A DNA stretch of 64,000 bases, taken from contig CAZCTO010000003.1 of the NCBI GenBank assembly GCA_964501725.1, positions 1 to 64,000 of the forward strand, written 5' to 3'. Shown piece after piece: positions 33,409 through 42,719 of this stretch (the stretch's first letter is position 1; each line of letters opens with the position of its first letter). Made by a program: the position numbers and the translations under genes. This DNA comes from CAZCTO01 sp964501725 (GTDB taxonomy: Bacteria > Bacillota > Clostridia > Saccharofermentanales > Saccharofermentanaceae). The notes beneath the pieces are model-generated. The model worked only from the letters and a program-made list of their open reading frames with translations, made no database searches and was not told the origin of the DNA.

Positions 33409-35499
33409 TCAGGCCTTCATTACGTATTTGACACGCTGACGATATTCTTCACGCTTGCCGGTATTGAAATTTTGAACCGGCCGGAGATATCCGACCACGC
33501 GGCTCCAAACTTCCGTCTTGCCGCCGCATTCCGGACACTCGTAATGCTCGCCCGATATATATCCGTGGTCGTTGCACACCGAGAAGGTCGGCGTCAGGGA
33601 AAGATAGGGTAGTTTGTACTTTGTAAAAGCCTTCTTTATCAACGCAACCGCGGCGCTCGTATCTTTGATCTCCTCGCCCAGATAGAGGTGGAGCACCGTT
33701 CCGCCGGTGTAAAGAGACTGGAGATCGTCCTGAAGCTCGAGGGTCTCGAAAATATCATCGGTATAGCCGACAGGGAGTTGGGTGGAGTTGGTGTAATAAG
33801 GAATTTTCTCGCCCGCGGTAAGGATGTCCGGATATCTCTCCTTGTCGCGCTTGGCCAACCGATAACTGGTTCCTTCGGCCGGAGTCGCTTCAAGATTGTA
33901 ATAGTGCCCGGTCTCGTCCTGAATATCCTTAATGACATCGCGCATATAGTTGAGCGTGCGCACCGCAAATGCCTGACCCTCCGGAGATGTAAGGTCCGTA
34001 TCTTCTCCGAGAAGGTTCAAGCAAGCTTCATTCATTCCGATCAGGCCGATCGTATTAAAGTGATTGAACCAGAAAGAGCCGCTGCGTGCCTTCACGTCAT
34101 GCAGGTAGTTTGCGGAGTACGGATAGAGGCCTTTCTCAGTCTGGTTCTCAATGACCTTGCGCTTGATTTCAAGGCTGTCCTTGGCAATGTTCATCTGCTG
34201 CCAGAGGCGCACCTGGAATTCAGATTCGCTCTTGGCCAGATAGGCAAGGCGCGGCAGGTTGATCGTGACGACACCGATAGATCCCGTAAGCGGATTTGAG
34301 CCGAATAGCCCGCCGCCGCGCTTGCGGAGCTCGGTCGTGTCCAGACGCAGACGGCAACACATGGAAAGCGCGTCCTCCGGAGAAAGGTCGGAATTAATAT
34401 AGTTCGAAAAATAGGGGATTCCGTACTTGCAGGTAATTTCCATGAATTTATTCACGACGGGGCTTTCCCAGGCAAAATCCTTAGTGACATTGATTGTCGG
34501 AATCGGGAATGTGAAAACGCGTCCCTTCGAATCGCCCTCCATCATGACATCACAGAAGGCCATGTTGAGCATATCCATTTCTTCCTGAAACTCGCCATAT
34601 GTCTCTTCCATGATCTCGCCGCCGCAAATAACGTGCTCGTTGCGGAGTGTTCTCGGCGCGATTATATCAAAAGTCAGGTTGGAAAAAGGGCACTGGAAGC
34701 CGACACGCGTCGGAACATTCAAGTTGAAAATGAATTCCTGCAGCGCCTGACGCACGGTCTGATAGGAGAGCTTGTCATATCGGATAAACGGTGCGCAGTA
34801 GGTATCAAAGGATGACCAGGCTTGTGCACCGGCACTCTCGCCCTGTGTCGTGAAGGTCGAATTGACGACCTGCCCGAGAAAAGAACGGAGGTGCTTGGCG
34901 GGCTTGGACTCCACTTTGCCCGGAACGCCGCCGAAGCCGCGCAGGAGTACCTGACGGAGATCCCAGCCTGCGCAATACGGGCCGAAAAATCCAAGATCGT
35001 GGATATGGATTTCTCCGGAGATATGTGCATTGCGGATGCTTTCCGGATAAACTTCGTGCAACCAGTAATTCTTGGTGAACGCTTCGCGGATATAGTTATT
35101 CAAACCGTTAATGGACTTCTGCGTGTTGGCATTCTCGTTGATCTGCCAGTCGCGATCATTCAAATACTCGGAAAACATATTGATTGTCGCGCCGATGAGG
35201 GCGTTGGATTCACGCGACGCACGCCGTTTCTCACGATAAAGAATGAAGGCCTTGGCCGTCTTGGCGTGACCGGCTTCGATCAATACCTTCTCCACGATGT
35301 CCTGAACTCCTTCAACCTCGGCGACTCCGTCCGGATAAGCAGTTTCCGCGACCCGAACCACTTCGTCGGCCAATTTCTGTGCCGTGGTGAAATCGTCGCC
35401 TCCGACTGCGGTCGCTGCCTTAAAAATGGCAAGGACAATTTTCTCCTTCTTAAAGGCTACGCAAGAGCGATCTCTTTTCACGATTTGGTTGATATTCAT
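33409..35499 (-). CDS. nrdD: Anaerobic (class III) ribonucleoside-triphosphate reductase
   Basis: A 696-residue oxygen-sensitive enzyme that reduces ribonucleoside triphosphates to deoxy forms. Residues 3-90 are an ATP-cone allosteric domain (IVKRDRSCVAFKKEKIVLAI). The barrel contains CAGWDLRQVLLRGFGG and the conserved FQCPFSNLTFD. The C-terminus has a zinc site (C642, H645, C655, C658 by my count) and the radical site RVVGYLRPV with Gly at about 670. All key elements are present. nrdG follows directly. Two NrdR boxes cover its promoter, so the NrdR repressor, encoded elsewhere, should control it. No aerobic reductase is in the window. Confidence 0.95.
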   Translation of the reverse strand: MNINQIVKRDRSCVAFKKEKIVLAIFKAATAVGGDDFTTAQKLADEVVRVAETAYPDGVAEVEGVQDIVEKVLIEAGHAKTAKAFILYREKRRASRESNALIGATINMFSEYLNDRDWQINENANTQKSINGLNNYIREAFTKNYWLHEVYPESIRNAHISGEIHIHDLGFFGPYCAGWDLRQVLLRGFGGVPGKVESKPAKHLRSFLGQVVNSTFTTQGESAGAQAWSSFDTYCAPFIRYDKLSYQTVRQALQEFIFNLNVPTRVGFQCPFSNLTFDIIAPRTLRNEHVICGGEIMEETYGEFQEEMDMLNMAFCDVMMEGDSKGRVFTFPIPTINVTKDFAWESPVVNKFMEITCKYGIPYFSNYINSDLSPEDALSMCCRLRLDTTELRKRGGGLFGSNPLTGSIGVVTINLPRLAYLAKSESEFQVRLWQQMNIAKDSLEIKRKVIENQTEKGLYPYSANYLHDVKARSGSFWFNHFNTIGLIGMNEACLNLLGEDTDLTSPEGQAFAVRTLNYMRDVIKDIQDETGHYYNLEATPAEGTSYRLAKRDKERYPDILTAGEKIPYYTNSTQLPVGYTDDIFETLELQDDLQSLYTGGTVLHLYLGEEIKDTSAAVALIKKAFTKYKLPYLSLTPTFSVCNDHGYISGEHYECPECGGKTEVWSRVVGYLRPVQNFNTGKREEYRQRVKYVMKA

Positions 35500-35584
35500 C
35501 CGGAAACCCTTCTTTCTGGTCTTTTTCTGTGCGGTTAACGCTGTGAAATGTTACAGTTTGATTTCAGAAGATTACAGTCTCGAG

Positions 35585-35631
35585 ACACAACATATATGGG
35601 CTGATCGATTATTGGATACTACATATAGTAT
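35585..35631. promoter_or_regulatory. Tandem NrdR boxes
   Basis: Box 1 is ACACAACATATATGGG (35585-35600). Box 2 is ATACTACATATAGTAT (35616-35631), nearly palindromic. They are 31 bp apart start to start, three helical turns, the canonical spacing for NrdR. Both resemble the ACACTATATATAGTGT-type consensus. Box 2 covers the -10 element. Confidence 0.8.
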
Positions 35632-35653
35632 CTCTGTCTTTGTGCAATGTCAA
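35625..35653 (-). promoter_or_regulatory. Promoter of nrdD-nrdG
   Basis: On the minus strand, a perfect TTGACA (plus 35648-35653), a 17-bp spacer and TACTAT (plus 35625-35630). The leader to the nrdD start is about 125 bp. The rest of the 35500-35869 gap holds no gene. Confidence 0.8.
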
Positions 35654-35869
35654 CAAAAGAATGTAAAAAAATCGAAGTTATTTTATGATTGTAACAAACC
35701 GCCTTGGTAGAGGAAGCAGTAAACCGAACCCGGAAAAAATTTCCATACAGAACGGTTTTCATTCAGGTCCCTTTCTCAAGATCCGAAAAAAAGCAGCATT
35801 CTATTGTTTTTTCTGAATATCGTCGCATAATAGGTTATTAGACATAATAAAGACATCTTGGAGCGAACA

Positions 35870-37900
35870 GTGAAGAAACATATCGATGTAATAAAAGAGA
35901 ATAAGTATCTGTTCTGGGTATCACTCGGCTGGCTTTTTATCAGCGTTCTATTTTACGAACTTCTTTTCTCGATTCTGCTTCATTTTCAATTTGGCTTTTA
36001 CACAGCAGGATTCTCTCTTTCCACTGCATTGTTTTGCACGGGCATCGCATTTATATCAAAAAGCAACAAAGTCAGAATTGCGATTCTCGGTTTTGTCACT
36101 GTTTTTCTGAGCCTCATCTATATTGCGCAGCTAATCTATTTCAGAATGTTCGGCACGCTTTTTATCGTCGATTCATTGTCACTGGCCGGCGGGGCATTGA
36201 CATTTACGGATATTGCCATGGGAGAAATCGGTGCCAATCTGATTCCGATGTTTTTTTATTTTATTCCGTCTGTCGCGTTTTTTGTCTTTGTCCGCAAAGC
36301 CGTCAAGCATGTGCCGTCTGACTGGAGCATATCCGTGTATTGTTTGCTTTTGTTTTTCATTGTCGGTGCGGTAACGACCATTACGGTTCTGCTCGACAAA
36401 AAAGACGCGCTTAGTGCAAGAAGGATATATCTTTCGGAATTCGTTCATGAGCGCGCCATGCAAAAATTCGGACTTCTGACGGCAACGGGACTGGATATCC
36501 GCTATAACGTATTTGGCATACGCTTTGAGGATGATACCCCGGTTGATCTCGGTAATGTGAAGGTTGTTGATGCTTTTGCAACAAAAGACTCAACAGCGAC
36601 AGCAGAAACAGACTCTTCTGCGGGTGCCGGGGAAACACAACCGGAGGACGTTGACTACGGGCCTAATATAATGGACATTCAATTCAATATGGAAGAAGAA
36701 GATTCGGATCTTTATGAAATGAATGTTTTCTTCTCGAACCGGGAGCCTACATATAAGAACAAGTATACCGGAATGTTTGCCGGAAAGAATCTGATACTGA
36801 TCACTGCCGAGGCTTTCTCGACCTATGTGATTGATCCTGAGTTGACGCCGACACTCTATAAGCTCTCGACGGAAGGCTTCGTTTTCAATAATTTCTACAC
36901 GCCGATATGGAATGTGAGCACGGCTTCCGGTGAGTACGTCGCCAATACCGGGCTGCTGCCGGATCTTGGTACGACAAAGTATACGGTCATCGGCGACCGC
37001 TATATGCCGTTTGCGTTCGGCAATCAATTTTCGAAAATCGGGTATGTCACAAAGGCTTACCACAACCATACCTATACATATTACAGCCGGGATAAGACAT
37101 ATCCGCCCATGGGATATGTTTATAAAGGCAAAGGCAGCGGCCTCGACGTGAAGGATACGTGGCCGGAATCCGATCTGGAAATGATCAAATTATCCGCGCC
37201 CGAATTTGTAAACGATGTCCCGTTCCATGTCTATTATCTAACGGTAAGCGGTCATTGCAATTACAATTTTTATGGTAATTACATTGCGGCAAAAAACAAA
37301 GAAAAGGTTGCGCATATGGATAAATCCGAAACGATACGCGCATATTATGCGTCGCAGTTGGAATTGGAGTATGCTATGACCGAACTGCTCGCGGAGCTTG
37401 AAGCCGCAGGTCAACTGGAGAACACGGTCATCGCTTTGAGTGCGGATCACTATCCTTACGCACTGGTCGAAGACGCAAATTCATATCAGTACATCAATGA
37501 ACTGGCGGGAAAAGAACTGGAGAAGACTTTCGAGCTATACAAAAACTCATTCCTTCTCTGGTCAGGCGATATGACGGAACCGATCGTCGTAGACAAGTAT
37601 TGCTCGAGTCTGGACATTGCACCGACGCTATCCAATCTGTTTGGTCTCGAGTATGATTCACGACTTTATATCGGTACCGATATTCTTTCAACATCAACCC
37701 CCTACGTCATATTTAAAGACTATAGCTTCATTAATGACAAGATAATGTATAACATGAACGGCAAGACGGTAACACGACTGGTGGACGAAGAAATATCGGA
37801 TACGTATCTTGAAGTATCAACCTCCTACGTGAAGAGTCTTTTCAAGTATTCGAGAATGATTTATCAAAAGGATTATTACGCTTACCTTTTTAATCAATAG
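35870..37900 (+). CDS. LTA synthase-like sulfatase-family membrane protein
   Basis: About 676 residues. Five transmembrane helices fill the first 190 residues. A linker with TATAETDSSAGAGETQPED follows, then an extracellular alkaline-phosphatase/sulfatase domain (about 295-640). Likely metal and catalytic residues are the Glu of LILITAEAF, the Thr of NVSTASGEYV (position of the LtaS nucleophile) and the DH of ALSADHYPYAL. Relatives polymerise or transfer glycerophosphate on lipoteichoic acid or modify surface glycans. GTG at 35870 is preferred to TTG at 35858 because GGAG lies 6 bp ahead of it. A strong terminator follows, so the gene is monocistronic. Confidence 0.88.
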   Translation: MKKHIDVIKENKYLFWVSLGWLFISVLFYELLFSILLHFQFGFYTAGFSLSTALFCTGIAFISKSNKVRIAILGFVTVFLSLIYIAQLIYFRMFGTLFIVDSLSLAGGALTFTDIAMGEIGANLIPMFFYFIPSVAFFVFVRKAVKHVPSDWSISVYCLLLFFIVGAVTTITVLLDKKDALSARRIYLSEFVHERAMQKFGLLTATGLDIRYNVFGIRFEDDTPVDLGNVKVVDAFATKDSTATAETDSSAGAGETQPEDVDYGPNIMDIQFNMEEEDSDLYEMNVFFSNREPTYKNKYTGMFAGKNLILITAEAFSTYVIDPELTPTLYKLSTEGFVFNNFYTPIWNVSTASGEYVANTGLLPDLGTTKYTVIGDRYMPFAFGNQFSKIGYVTKAYHNHTYTYYSRDKTYPPMGYVYKGKGSGLDVKDTWPESDLEMIKLSAPEFVNDVPFHVYYLTVSGHCNYNFYGNYIAAKNKEKVAHMDKSETIRAYYASQLELEYAMTELLAELEAAGQLENTVIALSADHYPYALVEDANSYQYINELAGKELEKTFELYKNSFLLWSGDMTEPIVVDKYCSSLDIAPTLSNLFGLEYDSRLYIGTDILSTSTPYVIFKDYSFINDKIMYNMNGKTVTRLVDEEISDTYLEVSTSYVKSLFKYSRMIYQKDYYAYLFNQ

Positions 37901-37925
37901 CCTGAAGTTATCATGAATTTTTCGC

Positions 37926-37948
37926 AAAAGAGCCGCAAGGCTCTTTTT
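37926..37948 (+). terminator. Rho-independent terminator after the sulfatase gene
   Basis: AAAAGAGCC (37926-37934), loop GCAA, GGCTCTTTT (37939-37947) and a further T. Confidence 0.9.
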
Positions 37949-37952
37949 GTGC

Positions 37953-38003
37953 TTGACCGGATTATTTTTATGGAGTAATATTAAGGCAATATCATAATGA
38001 TAT
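37953..38003 (+). promoter_or_regulatory. Promoter and palindrome ahead of the SPFH gene
   Basis: TTGACC (37953-37958), a 17-bp spacer and TAATAT (37976-37981). Just downstream, ATATCATAATGATAT (37989-38003) is a perfect palindrome around a central A, a good candidate operator, possibly for the ribbon-helix-helix protein encoded at 39107. Confidence 0.6.
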
Positions 38004-38019
38004 CAAAGGAGGCTTTAAA

Positions 38020-39075
38020 ATGAGTTCTGATACTGAAACCAAAACGGGTGGGAAAGAGATAAAAGCCGAAGAACTGATCATGGATGAAAAAGCAGCTCGA
38101 TATAGCGGCGGCATGAAAAATTTACTGCTCAATTTGTTTCTGCTTTTGGCATCAATCGTTATCTTAATTTTTTCGATCATGTGTCTGGACAAAGGAGAGC
38201 AAGTTGCGTTAGGCGCTGTCGGGCTTACGGTGTCCTGTATTTACATTTGCATCATCTCGCCGATCTATTTCGGAGGGCTGAAGGTTCTTAAGCCGAAAGA
38301 AGCGCTGGTACTTACGTTGTTCGGCCAGTATTACGGAACACTTAAAGGGCCTGGGTTCTTTTTCGTAAATCCATTTGTCACTGCGGCGAAGCCCGAAGCG
38401 AAAGATCCCCGGACCGGCGCGAGCATAATACAGGTGTCCGCTGATCCGAAGGCATCCGCACAGAGCGCGGCGATGGTATTGCCTACCAAGAAGATATCGC
38501 TGAAAGCGATGACCCTTAGCAATGATAAGCAAAAAATCAACGATGCGATCGGAAACCCGATCATCATTGGTATTGTCGTCATCTGGCAGGTGGTTAATAC
38601 GGCGAAGGCTGTATTCAACGTGGATAACTACACGGAATTTCTGTCTATCCAGTCTGATTCGGCACTGCGTAACGTGGTTCGTATGTATCCTTACGATGTG
38701 TCCGGCGACGGAAACGAAAAGACGCTTCGGGGAAGCAGTCTGGAAGTTGCCGATCGACTGAAGGAGGAGATTCAGGAAAAGGTTTTCATCGCGGGAATTG
38801 AGATCATCGAGGCCAAAATTACGCACCTTTCTTATGCGCCTGAAATTGCCGCGGCGATGCTTCAACGGCAGCAGGCATCAGCGATCATTGACGCACGGCA
38901 GATGATTGTCGAAGGGGCTGTCGGCATGGTTGAGATGGCACTGCAAAAACTGAGCGAACATGAGGTTGTCCAACTCGACGAGGAAAGAAAAGCGGCAATG
39001 GTCAGTAATCTGCTTGTTGTCCTTTGCGGGAACAAAGATGCGCAACCGATTGTAAACAGCGGATCGCTGTATTAA
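38020..39075 (+). CDS. SPFH (band 7/prohibitin-like) membrane protein
   Basis: A 351-residue protein: two membrane helices (about residues 33-56 and 64-86), then an SPFH domain with VLKPKEALVLTLFGQYYGTL, KISLKAMTLSNDKQKINDAI and GNPIIIGIVVIWQV. A helical segment follows, with the usual ADRLKEEIQEKVFIAGIEII and APEIAAAMLQRQQASAIIDA strings and a downstream coiled-coil. SPFH proteins oligomerise into membrane rings and organise membrane microdomains. AAAGGAGG precedes the ATG. It is followed after 31 bp by a small ribbon-helix-helix protein gene, a pairing I have seen in other Bacillota. Confidence 0.9.
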   Translation: MSSDTETKTGGKEIKAEELIMDEKAARYSGGMKNLLLNLFLLLASIVILIFSIMCLDKGEQVALGAVGLTVSCIYICIISPIYFGGLKVLKPKEALVLTLFGQYYGTLKGPGFFFVNPFVTAAKPEAKDPRTGASIIQVSADPKASAQSAAMVLPTKKISLKAMTLSNDKQKINDAIGNPIIIGIVVIWQVVNTAKAVFNVDNYTEFLSIQSDSALRNVVRMYPYDVSGDGNEKTLRGSSLEVADRLKEEIQEKVFIAGIEIIEAKITHLSYAPEIAAAMLQRQQASAIIDARQMIVEGAVGMVEMALQKLSEHEVVQLDEERKAAMVSNLLVVLCGNKDAQPIVNSGSLY

Positions 39076-39106
39076 GCTCAATAAATGAACTCGAGAGGGG
39101 AATGCC

Positions 39107-39295
39107 ATGACAGAAGATAATGCGCGAGAGGAGAATCAGGATCAAGGGAAAAAGCAAATCCTTCTTCGATTGAACTCAACGTTGTGGCAAGAGTTATCTG
39201 CTTGGGCGAAGGATGATTTCAGATCAATCAACGGACAGATTGAATTTCTCCTCAACGAGAGCGTTAAAAAGTATAGACGTTCCAAAGACAAGTGA
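39107..39295 (+). CDS. Arc-like ribbon-helix-helix DNA-binding protein
   Basis: A 62-residue protein. After a charged N-terminus, KKQILLRLNSTLWQELSAWA gives the beta-strand and first helix, and DDFRSINGQIEFLLNESVKK the second helix of an Arc/MetJ-type fold; the SxNxQIExLL motif is typical. Such proteins bind palindromic DNA as dimers. It is encoded in the SPFH operon and may repress it through the palindrome at 37989-38003. A strong terminator follows. Confidence 0.82.
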   Translation: MTEDNAREENQDQGKKQILLRLNSTLWQELSAWAKDDFRSINGQIEFLLNESVKKYRRSKDK

Positions 39296-39321
39296 CTCAC
39301 CAAAGTGACCCGGAGCTTACA

Positions 39322-39355
39322 AAAAATGGCCGCCCCGCAAGGGACGGCCATTTTT
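39322..39355 (+). terminator. Rho-independent terminator after the SPFH operon
   Basis: AAAAATGGCCG (39322-39332) pairs with CGGCCATTTTT (39345-39355); an inner CCC/GGG pair extends the stem. A-runs on the other side make it usable for the converging GGDEF gene as well. Confidence 0.9.
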
Positions 39356-39385
39356 CATTAATAAAGAATGACAGCAAAAGAAACT

Positions 39386-40393
39386 TCAACTGACGCAATT
39401 TCTGCCTTTATTCTTTGATTCGTATAACCGCATGTCCGCTTCCTGCACGAGTTCCATGGAATCAACATGATCCTGAAAAGTTGAGGTTCCGAGACTAAGC
39501 GTCATGGAAAGAGATTTTCCGTTAAACTCCAGAGGCGTTATCTCGACCGTCTTCCGAAGTCGCTCGGCGAGCTCCTTGCTTCCCTTGACATCCGTGTCCG
39601 GAAGAATCACGGCAAACTCATCTCCGCCATATCTGAAGACATAATCGGACAGACGGGTATTCTTCTTTATCAGATCAGCGACGTGCTTGATTGCAAGGTC
39701 ACCGACAAGGTGTCCGAAAGTATCGTTCACTTTTTTAAAATGATCAATATCCATAATTACCAGACTAAAGGTGGACGAATAACCGCGGCCGCGAACACGC
39801 GAGAAAATCTTCGTTGTTTTCGTCAGGGTATCGTAGAAATGGCGGCGATTATAAAGACCTGAAAGTTCGTCGATAACCGACAACTCCTTGAGCTTGTTAT
39901 TCAGAATTTCAAATTCGTGATTAACATACTCCAGTTCCTTCTCTGCATTCTTCAGCGCGGTAATATCACGTGTGGTTCCCCATGTTCCGATCAGGTTTCC
40001 GTCATCATCATAAAGGGGATACTTGGACGCTGAAAACCAGATGACATCTCCGTTCTCCTTCTCCCAACGTTCAATACGTCCGATGATCGGCTTGCGGGTT
40101 TGCATAACATCTTTCTCGTCACGTAATGCATTTTCCGCAAAACAGGGAGGATAAAAGTCAGCATCGCATTTCCCGACGATTTCAAGAGGGTTTTCCACTC
40201 CGAATTTACGGGCATGAGCCAAGCTTGTAAAAATAAACCGGGACTCCAGATCCTTGAAAAAAATCATATCCTGAGAGTTGGTCAGGATGGTTCGAATCAG
40301 CTGAGACTCGGATAGCATATTGTTTCTGAAAGGCGCCTTCTTCTCCGGGGTCTTATTGCTGTTTGCAAAATCAATAATGGGAGTCTCCGGCAT
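39386..40393 (-). CDS. PAS-GGDEF diguanylate cyclase
   Basis: About 335 residues. Residues 25-150 form a PAS/PAC sensor (SQDMIFFKDLESRFIF, KYPLYDDDGNLIGTWGTTRD), then a short coiled coil (LKNAEKELEYVNHEF), then a GGDEF domain (about 170-335). The active-site motif is GGDEF (YGGDEFAVILPD) with LSVIDELSGLYNRRHF and DIDHFKKVNDTFGH upstream, so c-di-GMP synthesis is expected. No inhibitory RxxD is evident in the usual place (LPDTD follows a different context). ATG 40393 has GGAGG 6 bp upstream and is preferred to 40405. It is a close paralogue of the gene at 51842, with the same architecture. Confidence 0.92.
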   Translation of the reverse strand: MPETPIIDFANSNKTPEKKAPFRNNMLSESQLIRTILTNSQDMIFFKDLESRFIFTSLAHARKFGVENPLEIVGKCDADFYPPCFAENALRDEKDVMQTRKPIIGRIERWEKENGDVIWFSASKYPLYDDDGNLIGTWGTTRDITALKNAEKELEYVNHEFEILNNKLKELSVIDELSGLYNRRHFYDTLTKTTKIFSRVRGRGYSSTFSLVIMDIDHFKKVNDTFGHLVGDLAIKHVADLIKKNTRLSDYVFRYGGDEFAVILPDTDVKGSKELAERLRKTVEITPLEFNGKSLSMTLSLGTSTFQDHVDSMELVQEADMRLYESKNKGRNCVS

Positions 40394-40526
40394 AAAATCC
40401 TCCATAGTAATAGCTCAATCTGATAGCGAGACTTAAGTTATCCAATTATAATACAAAATTTAGAAATGAGTCAACGAATATAACATATTGAATAAGAATG
40501 TGACTAAAAAACATAGACCGGTCCGA

Positions 40527-40988
40527 TTACAGGACAACAAAAATAAAGATAAGCGCCGCTAAAAGCAATCCGCCGGCGCAGAGATATAGATTAATCTTTG
40601 AAAGATCCGAATCACTGACACTAATCGGAGAGTATTGTGTCACAACGGATATCAGTCGCGACCACAAAGACGGTTTCACATCTCTTTCGGCAAGGATCAC
40701 CGCATCTGATGTTTGAATAACCTTTTCGTCGGGAAGAGCGTCAAGGTCGAGAAGATCCGAGTCTATATCCGAAGACGCAGAAAAGGGGGACGCGCCCGCT
40801 CCCGTAAAAGAATCCGGGTCAGGTACCTTTCGCGAAGTACCCGCATCCTGAAACACGCTTGGTGTTTTCCACGCCGGCCCCGATACGGCGGACATGACAG
40901 TCATCGGGATGTCTTCATCATCCGGTTCATCTGCTTGTACAACCGGCACGTTGACTTGTTCCTTGAACTTGCTCTTGCTGTGTTGCAT
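40527..40988 (-). CDS. Tail-anchored protein of unknown function
   Basis: A 153-residue protein with a long hydrophilic, acidic and probably disordered N-terminal part (residues 1-125, rich in Asp, Ser and Pro) and a single C-terminal hydrophobic helix (LYLCAGGLLLAALIFIFVVL ends the protein). The topology is of a tail-anchored cytoplasmic protein. No domain is recognised. GAGGGG precedes the ATG. It lies between the GGDEF gene and the divergent operon at 41175 and has its own small intergenic regions on both sides. Confidence 0.6.
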   Translation of the reverse strand: MQHSKSKFKEQVNVPVVQADEPDDEDIPMTVMSAVSGPAWKTPSVFQDAGTSRKVPDPDSFTGAGASPFSASSDIDSDLLDLDALPDEKVIQTSDAVILAERDVKPSLWSRLISVVTQYSPISVSDSDLSKINLYLCAGGLLLAALIFIFVVL

Positions 40989-41174
40989 ATTTGACCCCTC
41001 GTTGACAAAACCTGATTGAATTATAGCATTTTTTGATATTGAGATAAATCAGTTATGTGTTTCTGATGAAAAAGAATATATCAAAACGGAAAATGAATTT
41101 CTTGGAAATGCGGTATAATAATAAAAACGACAACGATTAGGTGGACACCAGCGACTCTGAAAGGCAAGGATAAT

Positions 41175-42311
41175 ATGAAGAAAGTCATTTTTGAGAAGAG
41201 TTGTTTTGTCTGTGAACCGGCCGATGATGAGTTGTCCAATAATTTGCGTTATGTCGGAAGTACTACCATATCCGATTCGTCCGCTGTGTCAAATTACTAC
41301 CGTGCGGAGAACAGTCAGAAATCCAGCGTTCGCGAAATGTTGGATAATCTTAAAGCAGCGGGTGTTGAGTTACTGCTCTGTTCGGAGTTAGGCATTAAGG
41401 AAAAGAGAAGTTTGCCGGAGGAGCCTTTACTGAAAGACTATTTTGATACGATTTTCAGTACGAATTCAATTTCAGCGCGACTCAGGGATATTTCAAAAAC
41501 AGCTGATCCGGAGGATCTTACCGTAGTGGTATGTAAAAGTGAAGAGATCGTTGAGGCAGCGTTCCGTGCAGGAATCCCTTCGATCCGAGTACAGGAAGAT
41601 ACGCGGAAAAGGATAGGCAAAGCAACCCTGGTCACGGACTCTGTGGATCAGGCGGATGATATGGTGATTCAGGCAGGCGTTTTTTTCGAAATTGCGAATA
41701 AAATTGCCGAAAATCACTGCAGGATAGTTGGGATAGACGGAATCGAACTGGTGGGAAAGACTTATTTTTCACAGAAATTGACGGCATTTCTGGAACTGCG
41801 CAAAACTCATGCGATAGTCGTGAAAATGACCGATTTCAGGAGCCCCATCGAGAAAAATTATGTTGACGAGGATGAAGTGGAAGCTTTCTATTTCCATGGC
41901 TTCAACACCAATAAGTTAATGAATGAGATACTCACTCCGTTTAAGCAAAAAGGTTCTCTGAATGTTACGCTTCGAAGTTTCGGAGATGAGACTGACCGTT
42001 ACGGTAAAGAAAAGCAATATCTGATCGAAGAAGGAGATGTGATGCTCCTTGAGGGAATTCACATGTATCGTGAACCGCTGCTCGATTTTTTTGACCTTAA
42101 AATATATTTGTTTATGGACGAGCAGGAAGCCCTCCACCGTGCGCTTGTTCGTGATATTTATCTTGGAGAAGAGCAAAAAGTCACAGAATTCGTTCGTAAA
42201 CATATTCCGGCTCAAAAAATGTACTCCGGAAAGCATCTTCCCATCGAAGAGAGTGATTACGCCGTTGACAACACAAATCATCGCAGACCATTAATAACAA
42301 GAGAGTATTAG
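41175..42311 (+). CDS. HAD-like/P-loop (uridine kinase-like) fusion protein
   Basis: A 378-residue soluble protein with two recognisable parts. Residues 1-150 look like a haloacid-dehalogenase fold of the phosphoglucomutase type (EMLDNLKAAGVELLLCSELG, DLTVVVCKSEEIVEAAFRAG), but the catalytic DxDxT is absent. Residues 180-378 resemble a uridine-kinase/phosphoribulokinase P-loop domain: GIDGIELVGKT (186-196), VKMTDFRSP, EGDVMLLEGIHMYREPLLDF and DLKIYLFMDEQ. The first half is probably a non-catalytic regulatory or binding module. It is the first gene of an operon with a zinc-ribbon protein and a GH3 enzyme. The substrate is unknown; a sugar or nucleoside kinase role is inference. Confidence 0.7.
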   Translation: MKKVIFEKSCFVCEPADDELSNNLRYVGSTTISDSSAVSNYYRAENSQKSSVREMLDNLKAAGVELLLCSELGIKEKRSLPEEPLLKDYFDTIFSTNSISARLRDISKTADPEDLTVVVCKSEEIVEAAFRAGIPSIRVQEDTRKRIGKATLVTDSVDQADDMVIQAGVFFEIANKIAENHCRIVGIDGIELVGKTYFSQKLTAFLELRKTHAIVVKMTDFRSPIEKNYVDEDEVEAFYFHGFNTNKLMNEILTPFKQKGSLNVTLRSFGDETDRYGKEKQYLIEEGDVMLLEGIHMYREPLLDFFDLKIYLFMDEQEALHRALVRDIYLGEEQKVTEFVRKHIPAQKMYSGKHLPIEESDYAVDNTNHRRPLITREY

Positions 42312-42335
42312 TAAGTATTTTACGGAGGCGCGAAA

Positions 42336-42719
42336 GTGGCAAAAAAATACACGTTAACTTGTGAAAAATGCAATTTCAAGGAAACATACCGGGTCGGAAC
42401 CGATGATAATCGGGCGGCATGGACCGAACTGCTGTGTGCCGGAATTGAGGCCGGAGAATACGGTGCGGAAGCACAACAGTTTTACGCAGCACACAAATCG
42501 GCCGAAATTCTGGGAGTAAGGGCTGTTTTTCGCTGCAGTGCCTGCGGGAATATTGAGGAAAGAATTAAGCTCACTCTTTCAGACGATATGTACGAATTTG
42601 TTTATCGGAATATATGCACAAAGTGCGGCGATCGCATGGCACAGGTGACCGATATTGCCGGGGTCCATTGTCCGACCTGCAAAGTGCCTCTGAATGCAGT
42701 TGAGGAAGTGGCTTTATGA
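42336..42719 (+). CDS. Zinc-ribbon protein of unknown function
   Basis: A 127-residue soluble protein with four CxxC knuckles: CEKC (about 9-12), CSAC (about 67-70), CTKC (about 92-95) and CPTC (about 109-112), enough for two zinc ribbons. The region between the first two knuckles is helical (AAWTELLCAGIEAGEYGAEA). No family is recognised. The start codon is GTG behind ACGGAGG. Its stop overlaps the start of the GH3 gene (ATGA, 4 bp), so it is translationally coupled to a glycosidase and lies 24 bp after the P-loop protein gene. Confidence 0.7.
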   Translation: MAKKYTLTCEKCNFKETYRVGTDDNRAAWTELLCAGIEAGEYGAEAQQFYAAHKSAEILGVRAVFRCSACGNIEERIKLTLSDDMYEFVYRNICTKCGDRMAQVTDIAGVHCPTCKVPLNAVEEVAL

